Shown here piece after piece: positions 28,916 to 38,860 of a stretch of DNA of 64,000 nt. The DNA comes from Candidatus Ulvibacter alkanivorans. Its GTDB lineage: Bacteria > Bacteroidota > Bacteroidia > Flavobacteriales > Flavobacteriaceae. The number at the start of each line of letters is the position of its first letter. Position 1 is the stretch's first letter. The translations under genes and the position numbers were made by a program. Location of the stretch: assembly GCF_003333325.1 (NCBI RefSeq), contig NZ_QOLC01000082.1:69964-133963 (forward strand), read 5' to 3'. The notes under the pieces were generated by a model. That model did not search any database, was not told where the DNA came from, and saw only the letters and a program-made list of their open reading frames with translations.

Positions 28916-29740
28916 GTGCAACAGATCATCTTTTTCTTTATTCGGAATAAAAACTTCTTGTTGTTCGGCTTGCTATTTATTATTGCCATCACCTTAACTA
29001 TACGAACTCACTCCTATCATAAAAATACGTTTATTAGTTCAGCTAATTTTTTTAGTGGTGGAATCTACAATATAAAAAGTGAGGTCACCGGCTATTTTGG
29101 TCTAAGGACCGAGAATCAAAAATTGATGGACGAGAACATCCGATTACGTGAAACTATTGAAGGATTGCGTCGGAAAGAATCGGGTCCTGTATTAGACAGT
29201 ACGATCCTCCCTTCACCCTATACGTATCGTTCGGCACGAGTGATCAATAATACCTATTCAAAAACTAGAAATTATATCACCCTAAACAAGGGCACTGCAG
29301 ATGGGGTAGCCGTTGATCTTGGCGTTATCACAACCAAGGGTATTGTAGGCATTGTAAGCAATACCTCAGAGAATTTTAGCAGCGTTCAATCAATTTTAAA
29401 TTTTAACAGTCAGATTAATGCAAAATTAAAGAAGACCGAACATTTTGGTTTCTTAAAATGGGATGGAAAGGATCCTAATACAGCGCAACTAATCCAAATT
29501 CCCAGGCTTGCCCCGTTAGTAGTAGGCGACACCATTGTGACCGGTGGAAAATCTACTATTTTTCCGAAGGGAATACTCATAGGCACCATCGAAGACTTTG
29601 AATTAGGTGATGATGACAGCTATATTATTGATGTCGCACTGTTTAACGATATGACGAATTTAAAATACGTTTATATTATTGAAAACAAACATTCGGAAGA
29701 GATCCTCCAATTAGAAACAGAAACCGAAGATGCAGAATAA
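28916..29740 (+). CDS. mreC: rod-shape-determining protein MreC
   Basis: 274 residues beginning at a GTG (28916); the start QQIIFFFIRNKNFLLFGLLF matches flavobacterial MreC, which supports this start. One transmembrane helix (about 11-28), a coiled coil (about 62-85, ENQKLMDENIRLRETIEGL), then two beta domains with NKGTADGVAVDLGVI and GDTIVTGGKSTIFPKGILIG. Periplasmic scaffold linking MreB to the penicillin-binding protein. Its end overlaps mreD by 11 bases. Confidence 0.95.
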   Translation: MQQIIFFFIRNKNFLLFGLLFIIAITLTIRTHSYHKNTFISSANFFSGGIYNIKSEVTGYFGLRTENQKLMDENIRLRETIEGLRRKESGPVLDSTILPSPYTYRSARVINNTYSKTRNYITLNKGTADGVAVDLGVITTKGIVGIVSNTSENFSSVQSILNFNSQINAKLKKTEHFGFLKWDGKDPNTAQLIQIPRLAPLVVGDTIVTGGKSTIFPKGILIGTIEDFELGDDDSYIIDVALFNDMTNLKYVYIIENKHSEEILQLETETEDAE

Positions 29741-30236
29741 GGAGATCTTTATCAATATCGTTCGGTTTATCGTATTACTACTGGTTCAGGTAATACTGCT
29801 GAACCATATTAATTTCCTTGGATACGTAAATCCGTATCTCTATATACTGTTTATTATCGTTTTCCCGTTTACCGGAAATAAATCCCTACTAATAATTCTA
29901 AGTTTTATACTCGGGCTCTGCATCGATATGTTTGCCGATTCGGGAGGGGTGCATGCGGCTGCCAGTGTATTCATTGCTTATATTCGCCCACTCTTGTTAA
30001 AGTTCTCTTTTGGTGTGAGTTACGAGTACAATATGGTAAAATTGAATAAAGTCCCATTAACCGAACGACTCACTTACATTTCGGGAATGGTAGTTTTACA
30101 CCATATTATGCTTTTTTCTTTGGAAATTTTTAGCTTTTCACATATATTATTGATAGTAAAATCTACGTTATTTTCAGGGATATTTAGCATCATTTTGATA
30201 CTGTGTACCTTGCTATTGTTTAGTAGGAAGAACTAG
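29730..30236 (+). CDS. mreD: rod-shape-determining protein MreD
   Basis: 168 residues with about five hydrophobic helices and little else, the usual MreD pattern; position between mreC and the PBP2 gene supports the call. The GLCIDMFADSGGVHAAASVF segment is typical of Bacteroidota MreD. Integral membrane part of the elongasome. Confidence 0.9.
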   Translation: MQNKEIFINIVRFIVLLLVQVILLNHINFLGYVNPYLYILFIIVFPFTGNKSLLIILSFILGLCIDMFADSGGVHAAASVFIAYIRPLLLKFSFGVSYEYNMVKLNKVPLTERLTYISGMVVLHHIMLFSLEIFSFSHILLIVKSTLFSGIFSIILILCTLLLFSRKN

Positions 30237-30277
30237 TGTTTACGCACCGACCGTTTTAGCTGAAAAGCTTATATGCT

Positions 30278-32146
30278 ATGAGAAAATTATTATTACTTGC
30301 GATTGTCCTTATTACCGGTGTAGTCTTTGCCGGCAGGCTATTCTATTTGCAAGTATACGATACGTCGTTTAAAGCGCTTTCGGAAAACAATGCGGTAAAA
30401 GTGATCTATGACTATCCGCAGCGCGGTTATATCTTCGATCGAAACGGAAAATTACTAGTTAGCAATCAACCATCATATGACGTTATGGTGATCCCTAGAG
30501 AGGTAAAAGAGTTGGATACACTCGAATTTTGCAAGTTGCTAAATATCACCAAGGAACGATTTGAAAAAATACTAAAGGACGCCACCACCTATTCACCGCG
30601 ACTGCCATCGCCGGTATTACCTCAGCTAACCAAAGAAGAGTACGCCTATCTTTCAGAAAAGATGTATAAATATGATGGTTTCTACATTCAGAAACGATCA
30701 CTACGAGATTATGAGGTAGATCATTCGGCCAATGTACTAGGGTTTATTCGCGAAGTTGATAATCGAATTATAGAGAACAACCCCTATTACCAAATGGGTG
30801 AGCTTATAGGTGCACAAGGTGTCGAAAAACAATATGAAGAGGTTTTGCGCGGCGTAAAAGGTGTAAAGTATATTCAAAAAGATCGATTTAATCGTGACAT
30901 AGGTCCGTTTAAAGATGGTATTTTCGACACACTGCCCGAGCGAGGCAAAGATATTACGCTAACGATTGACGCTACCCTTCAGAAATACGGCGAAGAATTA
31001 TTTATCAATAAGCGTGGTGGCATTGTTGCCATTGAACCGGAAACAGGAGAAATTCTAGCATTGGTAACTGCACCAAATTACGACCCATCGTTGCTGGTAG
31101 GTCGCGAACGCTCCCAAAATTATACCCGCCTTTATTACGACAGTATTGCGAAGCCACTTTTTGATCGCGGACTTCAAGGTGAATATCCCCCGGGTTCACC
31201 TTTCAAGACACTCACAGGTCTTATAGGCTTGCAGGAAGGCGTTATAGACACTAAAGAGACTGTTTCGTGTTATGGAGGCTATGTGTATGGAAGAGGGCGT
31301 AAACTGGGTTGTCACAGCCACTATAGTCCTTTGGCCATGGTAAGCGGCATCGCTAATTCCTGTAATGCGTATTTCTGTACCGTGTACCGCAGGGCCATAG
31401 AAAAGTTCGATTCACCGCAGGAAGGGATCGACAATTGGAAAAAACACTTGTCCAGCTTTGGCTTAGGTGATTTTATGGGTTACGACCTACCAAGCGGTCG
31501 TCCGGGACTTATTCCAAGTTCCAACTACTACAATAGAATGTATGAGTACCCAAAATACAACTGGTACGCTACAGCTACCATCTCGAACGCCATTGGACAA
31601 GGTGAAGTGATACTCACACCTATGCAAATGGCTAATTTTACTGCCGCAATCGCTAATCGCGGCTGGTATTACAAGCCACATGTTATAAAGAATATTAATA
31701 CTGTAGATACGATTCCAAGCGAATACACCGAAAAATACATTACCACCATCGATCCGGAACATTTTGAGCCCGTCGTAGAAGGCATGTTCGATGTGTACAA
31801 CAGAGGTACGGCTGCCCATTTACAAGTACCGGGTATCGAAATTTGTGGAAAGACGGGAACTGCAGAGAATTTTGTACGAATAGACGGAAAACGCATGCAG
31901 CTCACCGACCACTCGATGTTTGTAGCCTTTGCACCAAAAGACAATCCCAAGATCGCCATTGCTGTCTTTGTCGAAAACGGGTATTGGGGAGGACGCTGGG
32001 CCGGACGTATTGCCAGCTTAATGATAGAAAAATATCTGAAAGGAGAAATTACACGCACCGATCTGGAAGAATATGTCCTAAATGGAAGTTTACTGGACGA
32101 GTACGCAAAACCATATAGCGGTGAGCCGTTTACAATTAATAAATAA
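30278..32146 (+). CDS. mrdA: penicillin-binding protein 2
   Basis: 622 residues. Transmembrane anchor at about 4-24, a dimerisation/pedestal domain with PQRGYIFDRNGKLLVSNQP, and a transpeptidase domain with the three active-site motifs: SPFK near residue 306, SCN in IANSCNAYFC, and KTG in CGKTGTAENF. Cross-links side-wall peptidoglycan during elongation. Its stop overlaps the rodA start (TAATG). Confidence 0.97.
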   Translation: MRKLLLLAIVLITGVVFAGRLFYLQVYDTSFKALSENNAVKVIYDYPQRGYIFDRNGKLLVSNQPSYDVMVIPREVKELDTLEFCKLLNITKERFEKILKDATTYSPRLPSPVLPQLTKEEYAYLSEKMYKYDGFYIQKRSLRDYEVDHSANVLGFIREVDNRIIENNPYYQMGELIGAQGVEKQYEEVLRGVKGVKYIQKDRFNRDIGPFKDGIFDTLPERGKDITLTIDATLQKYGEELFINKRGGIVAIEPETGEILALVTAPNYDPSLLVGRERSQNYTRLYYDSIAKPLFDRGLQGEYPPGSPFKTLTGLIGLQEGVIDTKETVSCYGGYVYGRGRKLGCHSHYSPLAMVSGIANSCNAYFCTVYRRAIEKFDSPQEGIDNWKKHLSSFGLGDFMGYDLPSGRPGLIPSSNYYNRMYEYPKYNWYATATISNAIGQGEVILTPMQMANFTAAIANRGWYYKPHVIKNINTVDTIPSEYTEKYITTIDPEHFEPVVEGMFDVYNRGTAAHLQVPGIEICGKTGTAENFVRIDGKRMQLTDHSMFVAFAPKDNPKIAIAVFVENGYWGGRWAGRIASLMIEKYLKGEITRTDLEEYVLNGSLLDEYAKPYSGEPFTINK

Positions 32147-33402
32147 TGTCGCAAAGCAGAGGACTACTTAAATTCGATTGGCTTACTATAATTTTATACG
32201 CTGTTTTGGTAGCAATCGGATGGATGAACATCTATTCGGCCTCTCTAAGTGAAAGCGCCCAAGGTTTCTTCGATTTTAATCAGATATACGCCAAACAACT
32301 TCTTTGGATCTGTTTAAGTGTAGTACTTATCGTTTTTGTACTCGCCATTGAAGCGAAATTTTACGAACGCTTCTCAAGTATTATTTATATTGCTGCTCTT
32401 GTCTCTTTACTCGGTTTGTTTGTCTTCGGAAAAACTATCTCTGGAGCAACTTCTTGGTATGTATTTGGTGGGGTGAGTTTACAACCTAGTGAATTCGCCA
32501 AAGCCGCTACTGCATTAGCACTGTCTAAGTATGTTAGCGACATCCAGACCAACATGAGCACTTTTAAGGATCAGCTTAGGGCTTTTCTTATTATACTGTT
32601 GCCTGCTATTTTTATCGTGCCACAGCCCGACCCCGGTAGCGCATTAATTTATGCAGCATTTATATTCCCATTGTATCGCGAAGGACTTCATTTTCTGTAT
32701 TTACTGTTAGGGTTCTTTGCCGCCGCACTTTTTATTTCCACCCTGGCGATAGGCGTAGTTTGGGTTACCCTCGCAGTGATCTTGATCGCCGGACTTATTT
32801 ATTTAAAGAATCGAAAAAAGAAACCCAAGCTATTTAGATATTTTGTTATTGTGATCGCCTGTATTGCATTTGCCTTTTCCGTAAACTATATATTCGAGAA
32901 CATCTTTGAGCAACGACATAGGGATCGTTTCAATATTGTTTTGGGAAAAGAAACAGATGCCAAGGGAATTGGCTATAATACCAATCAAAGTGAGATCGCC
33001 ATAGGAAGTGGCGGATGGACCGGGAAAGGGTGGACGCAAGGAACCCAAACCAAAGGAAATTTTGTTCCCGAACAACACACCGATTATATTTTTAGCACCG
33101 TAGGCGAAGAATGGGGTTTTATAGGTAGTGTGGTCGTGATCCTACTCTTCGTCGGATTAATTCTACGAATCCTAATATTAGCCGAGCGACAAAAAAATCA
33201 GTTTAGTAGGGTCTATGGCTATAGTGTAGCTGCAATTATATTTTTACACTTTTTTGTAAACGTAGGTATGGTTACCGGGTTATTTCCAACGGTCGGGATT
33301 CCTCTGCCCTTTTTTAGTTACGGTGGCTCGGGCCTATGGGGCTTTACAGTGTTGCTATTTATTTTTGTGCGATTGGACGCTTCAAATTACTATTACACCT
33401 AA
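32146..33402 (+). CDS. rodA: RodA peptidoglycan glycosyltransferase (SEDS family)
   Basis: 418 residues with about ten transmembrane helices. SEDS landmarks: GGVSLQPSEFAKAATALALSKY, PQPDPGSALIYAAF, PEQHTDYIFSTVGEEWGFIGS and GIPLPFFSYGGSG. Polymerises lipid II glycan strands with PBP2. Last gene of the elongasome block, converging with an endonuclease gene 4 bases away. Confidence 0.97.
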   Translation: MSQSRGLLKFDWLTIILYAVLVAIGWMNIYSASLSESAQGFFDFNQIYAKQLLWICLSVVLIVFVLAIEAKFYERFSSIIYIAALVSLLGLFVFGKTISGATSWYVFGGVSLQPSEFAKAATALALSKYVSDIQTNMSTFKDQLRAFLIILLPAIFIVPQPDPGSALIYAAFIFPLYREGLHFLYLLLGFFAAALFISTLAIGVVWVTLAVILIAGLIYLKNRKKKPKLFRYFVIVIACIAFAFSVNYIFENIFEQRHRDRFNIVLGKETDAKGIGYNTNQSEIAIGSGGWTGKGWTQGTQTKGNFVPEQHTDYIFSTVGEEWGFIGSVVVILLFVGLILRILILAERQKNQFSRVYGYSVAAIIFLHFFVNVGMVTGLFPTVGIPLPFFSYGGSGLWGFTVLLFIFVRLDASNYYYT

Positions 33403-33406
33403 CTAC

Positions 33407-34216
33407 TTACCACCATCCAGTGGTACGTACTGTACTCTCTAAGGCATGTTGTTGTTCTTCTGAAAACTTCGGAAAGAAATCGATACCTGTAGCAGTTTCG
33501 ATCGTATCGATGGGTACTACGAAATCTCGATACGACTTGTTCGTTGGTTCATTAGGAATAAGGAATGCAATTGCAGCAGTATCTCCTTCCGAAGCATCCA
33601 TCACAATTTTATAGAAATATTTGGGTACCGCTACCTTTTCTATCCCAATGGTAGGCAGATCTGAGGTTAAGACGCCTCCGGTAATAACATACACACCCTC
33701 TTTCTTTTTAGCCCAATAACGCGTTCGTTTTTCGAGATAATTCCAAACCCCGCTGTTGAACTCGTGATTTTGCGGACTAATATTACTGGTTAAGAAAGTC
33801 TCATGATAGGCTTCATAAGAAAATCTACGATCTCCGGCAGGACAAAGGTGACCTCGGTCATAACCCGAATTCTTATAACTTCTCCAGTGCGCCGATTTCG
33901 TAGAAACACTTCGATCTTCTACGAACTTTGGACGATCAAATTCGTTATAAGATAAATGAGATTTGAGTAATGGATAGGCAACCCATTCGGCTTGCTCGTG
34001 CGCTTCAGAATAGGACAAACTAAAATAAGTGTGATGAACCACCGCATTGGTAGTACTGCTAGGCAATAACGATGTATCAAATTCGTCTGAACTTGGTTTA
34101 ACTACCTCATTCGTAGTATCCGGATAGGCTTCTTCTTGTGTATCGACATACTTTTCGGCATAAAAAAGTCCGACAATTAGAATAACCGTAAGGAAGGGGT
34201 AAATATATTTTCGCAT
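33407..34216 (-). CDS. DNA/RNA non-specific endonuclease, exported or membrane-anchored
   Basis: 269 residues from the ATG at 34216; the frame opens ten codons earlier but relatives would start at the signal sequence MRKYIYPFLTVILIVGLFY. The nuclease motif DRGH in SGYDRGHLCPAGDR (about residues 125-138) and the metal-binding asparagine in ISPQNHEFNSGVWN identify the NUC1/His-Me finger family. It should cut DNA and RNA outside the cytoplasm, for nutrient release or defence. The N-terminus looks like an uncleaved anchor, since no clear signal-peptidase site follows. Confidence 0.9.
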   Translation of the reverse strand: MRKYIYPFLTVILIVGLFYAEKYVDTQEEAYPDTTNEVVKPSSDEFDTSLLPSSTTNAVVHHTYFSLSYSEAHEQAEWVAYPLLKSHLSYNEFDRPKFVEDRSVSTKSAHWRSYKNSGYDRGHLCPAGDRRFSYEAYHETFLTSNISPQNHEFNSGVWNYLEKRTRYWAKKKEGVYVITGGVLTSDLPTIGIEKVAVPKYFYKIVMDASEGDTAAIAFLIPNEPTNKSYRDFVVPIDTIETATGIDFFPKFSEEQQHALESTVRTTGWW

Positions 34217-34258
34217 GATTGTTATAAAGTACACAAAGCTATTCAAATTTCACAGGAC

Positions 34259-35362
34259 CTAAGCTCTTACATCCAGCGCATCTCGCATCGCATTTCCAAT
34301 TAGCATAAAAGCCGTTACAAGACTCATAATAGCTAATCCGGGAATAATAGCAAGATAGGGCTTGCCCAAAATGATATAAGCGTAATGATCTTTAATGATC
34401 CCACCCCAACTTGGCATAGGCGGCTGTGCCCCTATTCCCAAAAAACTAAGCCCGCTCTCGATCAAGATGGCTGCGGCAAAATTAGCCGCCGAAATAATAA
34501 TCACCGGTGCCATGGCATTGGGCAAAATATGTTTGCTTATAATCCGTAGATCCTTATATCCCAAAGCACGTGCGGCTGTAACATATTGCATCTGTTTTAC
34601 ACCTAAAACTTGCCCTCGCACCACCCTTGCTACTTCCACCCACATTGTAAGCCCTACTGCGATAAATACTTGCCAAAATCCTTTTCCAAGTGCCAAGGTA
34701 ATAGCGATAACTAACAGCAATGTGGGTATGGACCAAGTCACATTTATAATCCACATGATGGCAGCATCTACCTTCCCACCAAAATATCCTGCCAAGGCTC
34801 CCATTGTAATCCCTATTACTAGTGAGATAAATACCGCAACAAAACCGATGGCGAGTGAAATTCGGATACCAATAAGCATCCTACTTAACAGGTCACGACC
34901 GTATTTATCGGTGCCAAGTATAAATTTTTCTTCTGCTATGTATTGCTTCGGAATGTCCTCTACAGAAGCAGCTTTTGGAAAAGCGGACAGCGGGTAGGTC
35001 TTTTGAAGTCCGTCCGTTCCATCTGAAGTGTACTCGGTGATCGCTATTCCATCCTCGGTAAGACGGTATGAAGTAATGGGTACTTCGGTGTCGGCATTCT
35101 TACTTCCGAAGAAAAAGACAGAGACAGCCGATTCTTGTGCTACCGCTGTTGGCACGGTTAACATGGTTGTTGTAAATCCCGGCGGTTTAGAATGAATCGA
35201 CAAATGCATCTGATTGGCATTTCGAGAGCTGTCCGGAGCCAATACATACGCAAAAATTGCCAGCAACACGCAAATACCTAAGAACACCAAACTAAAAACG
35301 CCCCAAAAGTTCTTTAAAAACTTTCGAAGCGCAATTTTTGTTAAAGATGTTGCTTTTTTCAC
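34259..35362 (-). CDS. Opp/Dpp-type ABC transporter permease (OppC-like)
   Basis: 367 residues from a GTG at 35362. One N-terminal helix (about 20-42), a periplasmic insertion longer than in E. coli OppC (about 43-150, including DKYGRDLLSRMLIG), then the six-helix permease domain with the EAA-type loop ARALGYKDLRIISKHILPNAMAPV. Half of a peptide or nickel importer; binding protein, partner permease and ATPases are not adjacent. Confidence 0.93.
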   Translation of the reverse strand: MKKATSLTKIALRKFLKNFWGVFSLVFLGICVLLAIFAYVLAPDSSRNANQMHLSIHSKPPGFTTTMLTVPTAVAQESAVSVFFFGSKNADTEVPITSYRLTEDGIAITEYTSDGTDGLQKTYPLSAFPKAASVEDIPKQYIAEEKFILGTDKYGRDLLSRMLIGIRISLAIGFVAVFISLVIGITMGALAGYFGGKVDAAIMWIINVTWSIPTLLLVIAITLALGKGFWQVFIAVGLTMWVEVARVVRGQVLGVKQMQYVTAARALGYKDLRIISKHILPNAMAPVIIISAANFAAAILIESGLSFLGIGAQPPMPSWGGIIKDHYAYIILGKPYLAIIPGLAIMSLVTAFMLIGNAMRDALDVRA

Positions 35363-35411
35363 ACTACGAAAATAAGCAATTTCCTATTTACCGCCTTGTG
35401 AAAAGCGTCTA

Positions 35412-37547
35412 CTAATTCTTTAGATCGGCTACTTTGCCATTTCTAATATTATTCACTTTTAAGTCTTCTAAAACATTCACTGCCTCTTCGACATAGATGT
35501 CTTTTGCAAGACTTTTATGCCAACGCTTTCTCTTTTCGCGTAAGGTAGTGTCTTGCTTCATTAAAGCAACTTCATTAGGGAGAGAGCGATAGCTCAACTG
35601 ATTATCATAATCCTCGATCGCCTTGAACTTGTCGGTTTCATCTTTTCTGCGTTCGATCTCTGCAGTGTAGGTGTCGTAATTCAAGCTTACTATCATTTCA
35701 TCACGCTGTTTTTTGATCCAGCGAGCATTTTCTTCGATCAAGGCCAATTGTTCGCTCTTGGCCATTCGCGCTTTGCTCTTGGCGATGGTTTCATCAAAAT
35801 CAATATACCCATCCCAAATGTCGTAATCGGCCGCTTCGATCTTATCGTAGGGTAACGGATTGTCATAATCGCGTTCACCAACATCGATATAGCTGTATCT
35901 ATCCGGCATGACAACATCGCTCTTAACACCTTCAAGTTGTGTAGAACCACCATTTATACGATAGAATTTTTGGGTGGTCAATTTTAGTGCACCCATATCT
36001 CCCATATCGTTCTTACGAAGCCATTGGTTAAGGTCGATCAAATTTTGAACGGTTCCTTTTCCGTATGTTTGCTTGCTTCCTATTACGATGGCACGCTTGT
36101 AGTCCTGCATGGCAGCTGCTAAGATCTCTGAAGCAGATGCAGAAAGTTCATTCACCAGGATCACCAACGGGCCGTCCCAAACGACTTCATCATTGGTATC
36201 TTCTAATACTTCTTTTCGTGTCCCACTAGATGCTACTTGAACTACAGGTCCTTCTTTAATAAATAACCCTGCGATATCTACTGCAGTTGTCAAGGATCCA
36301 CCGCCATTATCACGTAGGTCTAAGATCAAACCTTCCACCCCTTCGTCTTTTAGGCGAAGGATTTCTTTTTTAACATCGCTGGCAGCATTACGTTTTTTAT
36401 AATCCTGCATATCGAAGTAAAATTGTGGCAAGTTAATGAGGCCATATTTCTTCTCTTCCTTATCGATAACCGTTGTTTTGGCATAGGTCTCTTCTAATTC
36501 GACCACATCTCGGGTAATCACTTCTTCTTCTATAGTTCCGTCTACTCGTTTTATCGTTAAGGTAACTTTAGAACCTTTAGGTCCTTTAATAAGTTGTACT
36601 GCATCATCTATACGCATACCAACAATACTTACCGCCTTGTCTTCATCTTCCTGCTTTACTTTCAGAATAACATCCCCAACTTCAACATGCTCACCTCTCC
36701 ATGCCGGACCTCCACTAATTACTTCCACAATACTGATATAGTCGTTCTTTTTCTGTAAACGAGCACCTATACCTTCTAATTTACCCGACATGCGCAGATC
36801 GAATCGATCGCGATCCGGCGGCGCAAAATAATTAGTATGAGGGTCGAATTCTTCAACGATGGTCGTAAGGTATACTGCAAAATAATCTTTGCGTTCTAAG
36901 TCGTCTGTAAATTCAAAATATTCTTTAAGTGAAGTACGTGTTTGGTCTCTTGCTTTTTCTTCAAGTTCAGCTTTTGATTTAGGTTCCTCATCTGTTTCTG
37001 CCTCATTTCCATTGCTTTCTACAAGGTCGTAGTAACTGGAAATGGTCGAAAATTTCAATTGTTGTCTCCAGCGTTCTTTTAATTCTTCCTTAGAAGAAAC
37101 ATAATCGATCGTATCGTAGTCTACATTAATCGATTCGTTTGCTGTATAATCGAACGGGGTATCGAGTACCTCTTGATAAATTTCTTTAGAATTCTCCATG
37201 CGTTCCATAAAACGCTCGAACACTACATTAAAGAAAGTAAGGTCCTTTTCTTTTAACTGATCATCGATTTCGGTCCTATAGACACTGAAGTCCTCAATGT
37301 CGGATGCATAAAAATAGCGTTTAAGCGGATCCAACCCTTCGATGAAGTCGGTATAGACACCTTCTGAAAAAGCATCGTCCATATCGGCCGGATTGTAATG
37401 TCCTTTCTGAAGTACATAGGTGATCAAATCAACTAGGAGCTTATCTTTATCGGGATCGTTAAATTCTTTGGTGGTAAAACTGCAAGAGGCAGCTGCTACA
37501 AATACTGCTAAAAACAGTACTTTAAAATTCTTCAACATAATACGCAT
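35412..37547 (-). CDS. tail-specific protease (Prc family, S41)
   Basis: 711 residues with a lipoprotein-type signal (VAAASC, Cys22 from the first ATG; a second ATG three codons later is possible). Order: N-terminal helical domain, PDZ domain (about 250-335, SGKLEGIGARLQKKNDYISIVEV), catalytic S41 domain with the serine in ELSASASEILAAAMQDYKRA and the lysine in SKQTYGKGTVQN, and a C-terminal DUF3340 helical domain. Cleaves proteins with apolar C-termini in the periplasm. Stands alone. Confidence 0.95.
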   Translation of the reverse strand: MRIMLKNFKVLFLAVFVAAASCSFTTKEFNDPDKDKLLVDLITYVLQKGHYNPADMDDAFSEGVYTDFIEGLDPLKRYFYASDIEDFSVYRTEIDDQLKEKDLTFFNVVFERFMERMENSKEIYQEVLDTPFDYTANESINVDYDTIDYVSSKEELKERWRQQLKFSTISSYYDLVESNGNEAETDEEPKSKAELEEKARDQTRTSLKEYFEFTDDLERKDYFAVYLTTIVEEFDPHTNYFAPPDRDRFDLRMSGKLEGIGARLQKKNDYISIVEVISGGPAWRGEHVEVGDVILKVKQEDEDKAVSIVGMRIDDAVQLIKGPKGSKVTLTIKRVDGTIEEEVITRDVVELEETYAKTTVIDKEEKKYGLINLPQFYFDMQDYKKRNAASDVKKEILRLKDEGVEGLILDLRDNGGGSLTTAVDIAGLFIKEGPVVQVASSGTRKEVLEDTNDEVVWDGPLVILVNELSASASEILAAAMQDYKRAIVIGSKQTYGKGTVQNLIDLNQWLRKNDMGDMGALKLTTQKFYRINGGSTQLEGVKSDVVMPDRYSYIDVGERDYDNPLPYDKIEAADYDIWDGYIDFDETIAKSKARMAKSEQLALIEENARWIKKQRDEMIVSLNYDTYTAEIERRKDETDKFKAIEDYDNQLSYRSLPNEVALMKQDTTLREKRKRWHKSLAKDIYVEEAVNVLEDLKVNNIRNGKVADLKN

Positions 37548-37765
37548 AATAATCTTCTTAATTAGAGTCTCCTAAATTATATAAAAAACCGTGCCAACCA
37601 ATGGTATTGGTACTAATATTTTGTTAAACCAATAGTCAAGGAGTTACTGTGGTATAACGCATTTTCTGCCATATTAGTTTATATCTTAATTAATTAGTGG
37701 CACGCTGCTAATTTCTTCGGAAAAAGTATCGTTTCAATCTATTCCAGATTAAAAATTAATAAGTG

Positions 37766-37773
37766 TATTTTTG
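37766..37773 (+). promoter_or_regulatory. -7 element of the surE promoter
   Basis: TATTTTTG, matching TAnnTTTG, 19 bases ahead of the surE ATG. No convincing -33 element. Confidence 0.45.
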
Positions 37774-37792
37774 TCTATAGAATTACGCACGT

Positions 37793-38572
37793 ATGGCCAA
37801 GAAAAAACCACTCATATTAGTAACTAACGACGACGGGATCACCGCACCGGGAATTCGGGCACTCATTGAAGTCATGAATACCATTGGAGAGGTGTTGGTC
37901 GTAGCTCCAGATTCACCGCAAAGCGCAACGGGACATGCCATCACCATAAATGACACCCTCTATTTCGACACCGTAAAAACAATTGAAGGATCGCCACAAA
38001 AAGAATACAGCTGTAGTGGTACGCCGGTAGATTGTGTGAAATTTGCCGTAAATGAAATTTTAAAACGCAAACCGGATCTTTGTGTTAGTGGGATAAATCA
38101 CGGGAGCAATTCGTCAATAAACGTCATTTACAGCGGCACAATGAGCGCCGCCGTGGAGGCAGGAACCCTCGGGATTCCTTCCATCGGTTTCTCCCTTTTA
38201 GATTACTCTATGAATGCCGATTTTGAACCCACCAAGAAATTTGTGAAGTCGCTAGCATTGCAATGTCTTAAAAACGGGCTACCTAAGGGCGTAGTGCTTA
38301 ACGTAAACTTTCCGAAGTTATCAGAAAAAGAGATAAAAGGGATAAAAGTATGTAGACAAGCCAATGCCCACTGGGAAGAGCAATTCGACAAACGCACCAA
38401 TCCGTTAGGCCGTGATTATTACTGGTTAACCGGTGAATTTGTGAATGAGGACAAGGGAGAAGACACCGACGAATGGGCGTTAAAAAACGGCTTTGTATCT
38501 GTGGTTCCAGTTCAATTCGATCTTACGGCTCATCATGCTATAAAAGAAATTAACACCTGGGAGCTATCATGA
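37793..38572 (+). CDS. surE: 5'/3'-nucleotidase SurE
   Basis: 259 residues. Metal-binding motif ILVTNDDGITAPGI at residues 8-21, the serine motif VAPDSPQSATGHAIT, and GINHGSNSSINVIYSGTMSAAVE identify SurE, a magnesium-dependent nucleoside monophosphate phosphatase. First of three close genes ending in lpxB; the stop overlaps the next start (ATGA). Confidence 0.97.
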   Translation: MAKKKPLILVTNDDGITAPGIRALIEVMNTIGEVLVVAPDSPQSATGHAITINDTLYFDTVKTIEGSPQKEYSCSGTPVDCVKFAVNEILKRKPDLCVSGINHGSNSSINVIYSGTMSAAVEAGTLGIPSIGFSLLDYSMNADFEPTKKFVKSLALQCLKNGLPKGVVLNVNFPKLSEKEIKGIKVCRQANAHWEEQFDKRTNPLGRDYYWLTGEFVNEDKGEDTDEWALKNGFVSVVPVQFDLTAHHAIKEINTWELS

Positions 38573-38859
38573 AAAAGCAGATCGCAAAACAAATTGTTAT
38601 TGGGTTTTTAATTGGATTGGTCGCCAATGTTGCTGGCTGTTATTTGTATATCTATTTTTTTTCTGAATATCCATTCGAGGAAACATTAGAACTCGCCCAA
38701 CAAGAAGGCGTGTTAGGAAATATTATTGCCTTAGGGGCATTACTCAATCTAGCCGTGTTCTTTATATTTCTGAAGAAAAAACGCTATTACCGAGCACGCG
38801 GTGTATTGTTGGCCACGTTAGCAGCCGCGATATTTATCCTTATCACCAAATTCTACTAA
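38569..38859 (+). CDS. small membrane protein between surE and lpxB
   Basis: 96 residues with three hydrophobic helices (about 8-30, 48-66, 75-93) and short charged loops (LKKKRYYRARG). Overlaps surE by four bases and is one base from lpxB, so it is certainly translated in this operon if they are. No recognisable family motif; function unknown. Confidence 0.82.
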   Translation: MKKQIAKQIVIGFLIGLVANVAGCYLYIYFFSEYPFEETLELAQQEGVLGNIIALGALLNLAVFFIFLKKKRYYRARGVLLATLAAAIFILITKFY

Positions 38860-38860
38860 T

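Noticed and set aside
37597..37720. TGGCACG sequences ahead of the protease and surE genes as sigma-54 promoters
   Set aside because: Both lack the GC of the -12 element at the correct spacing.
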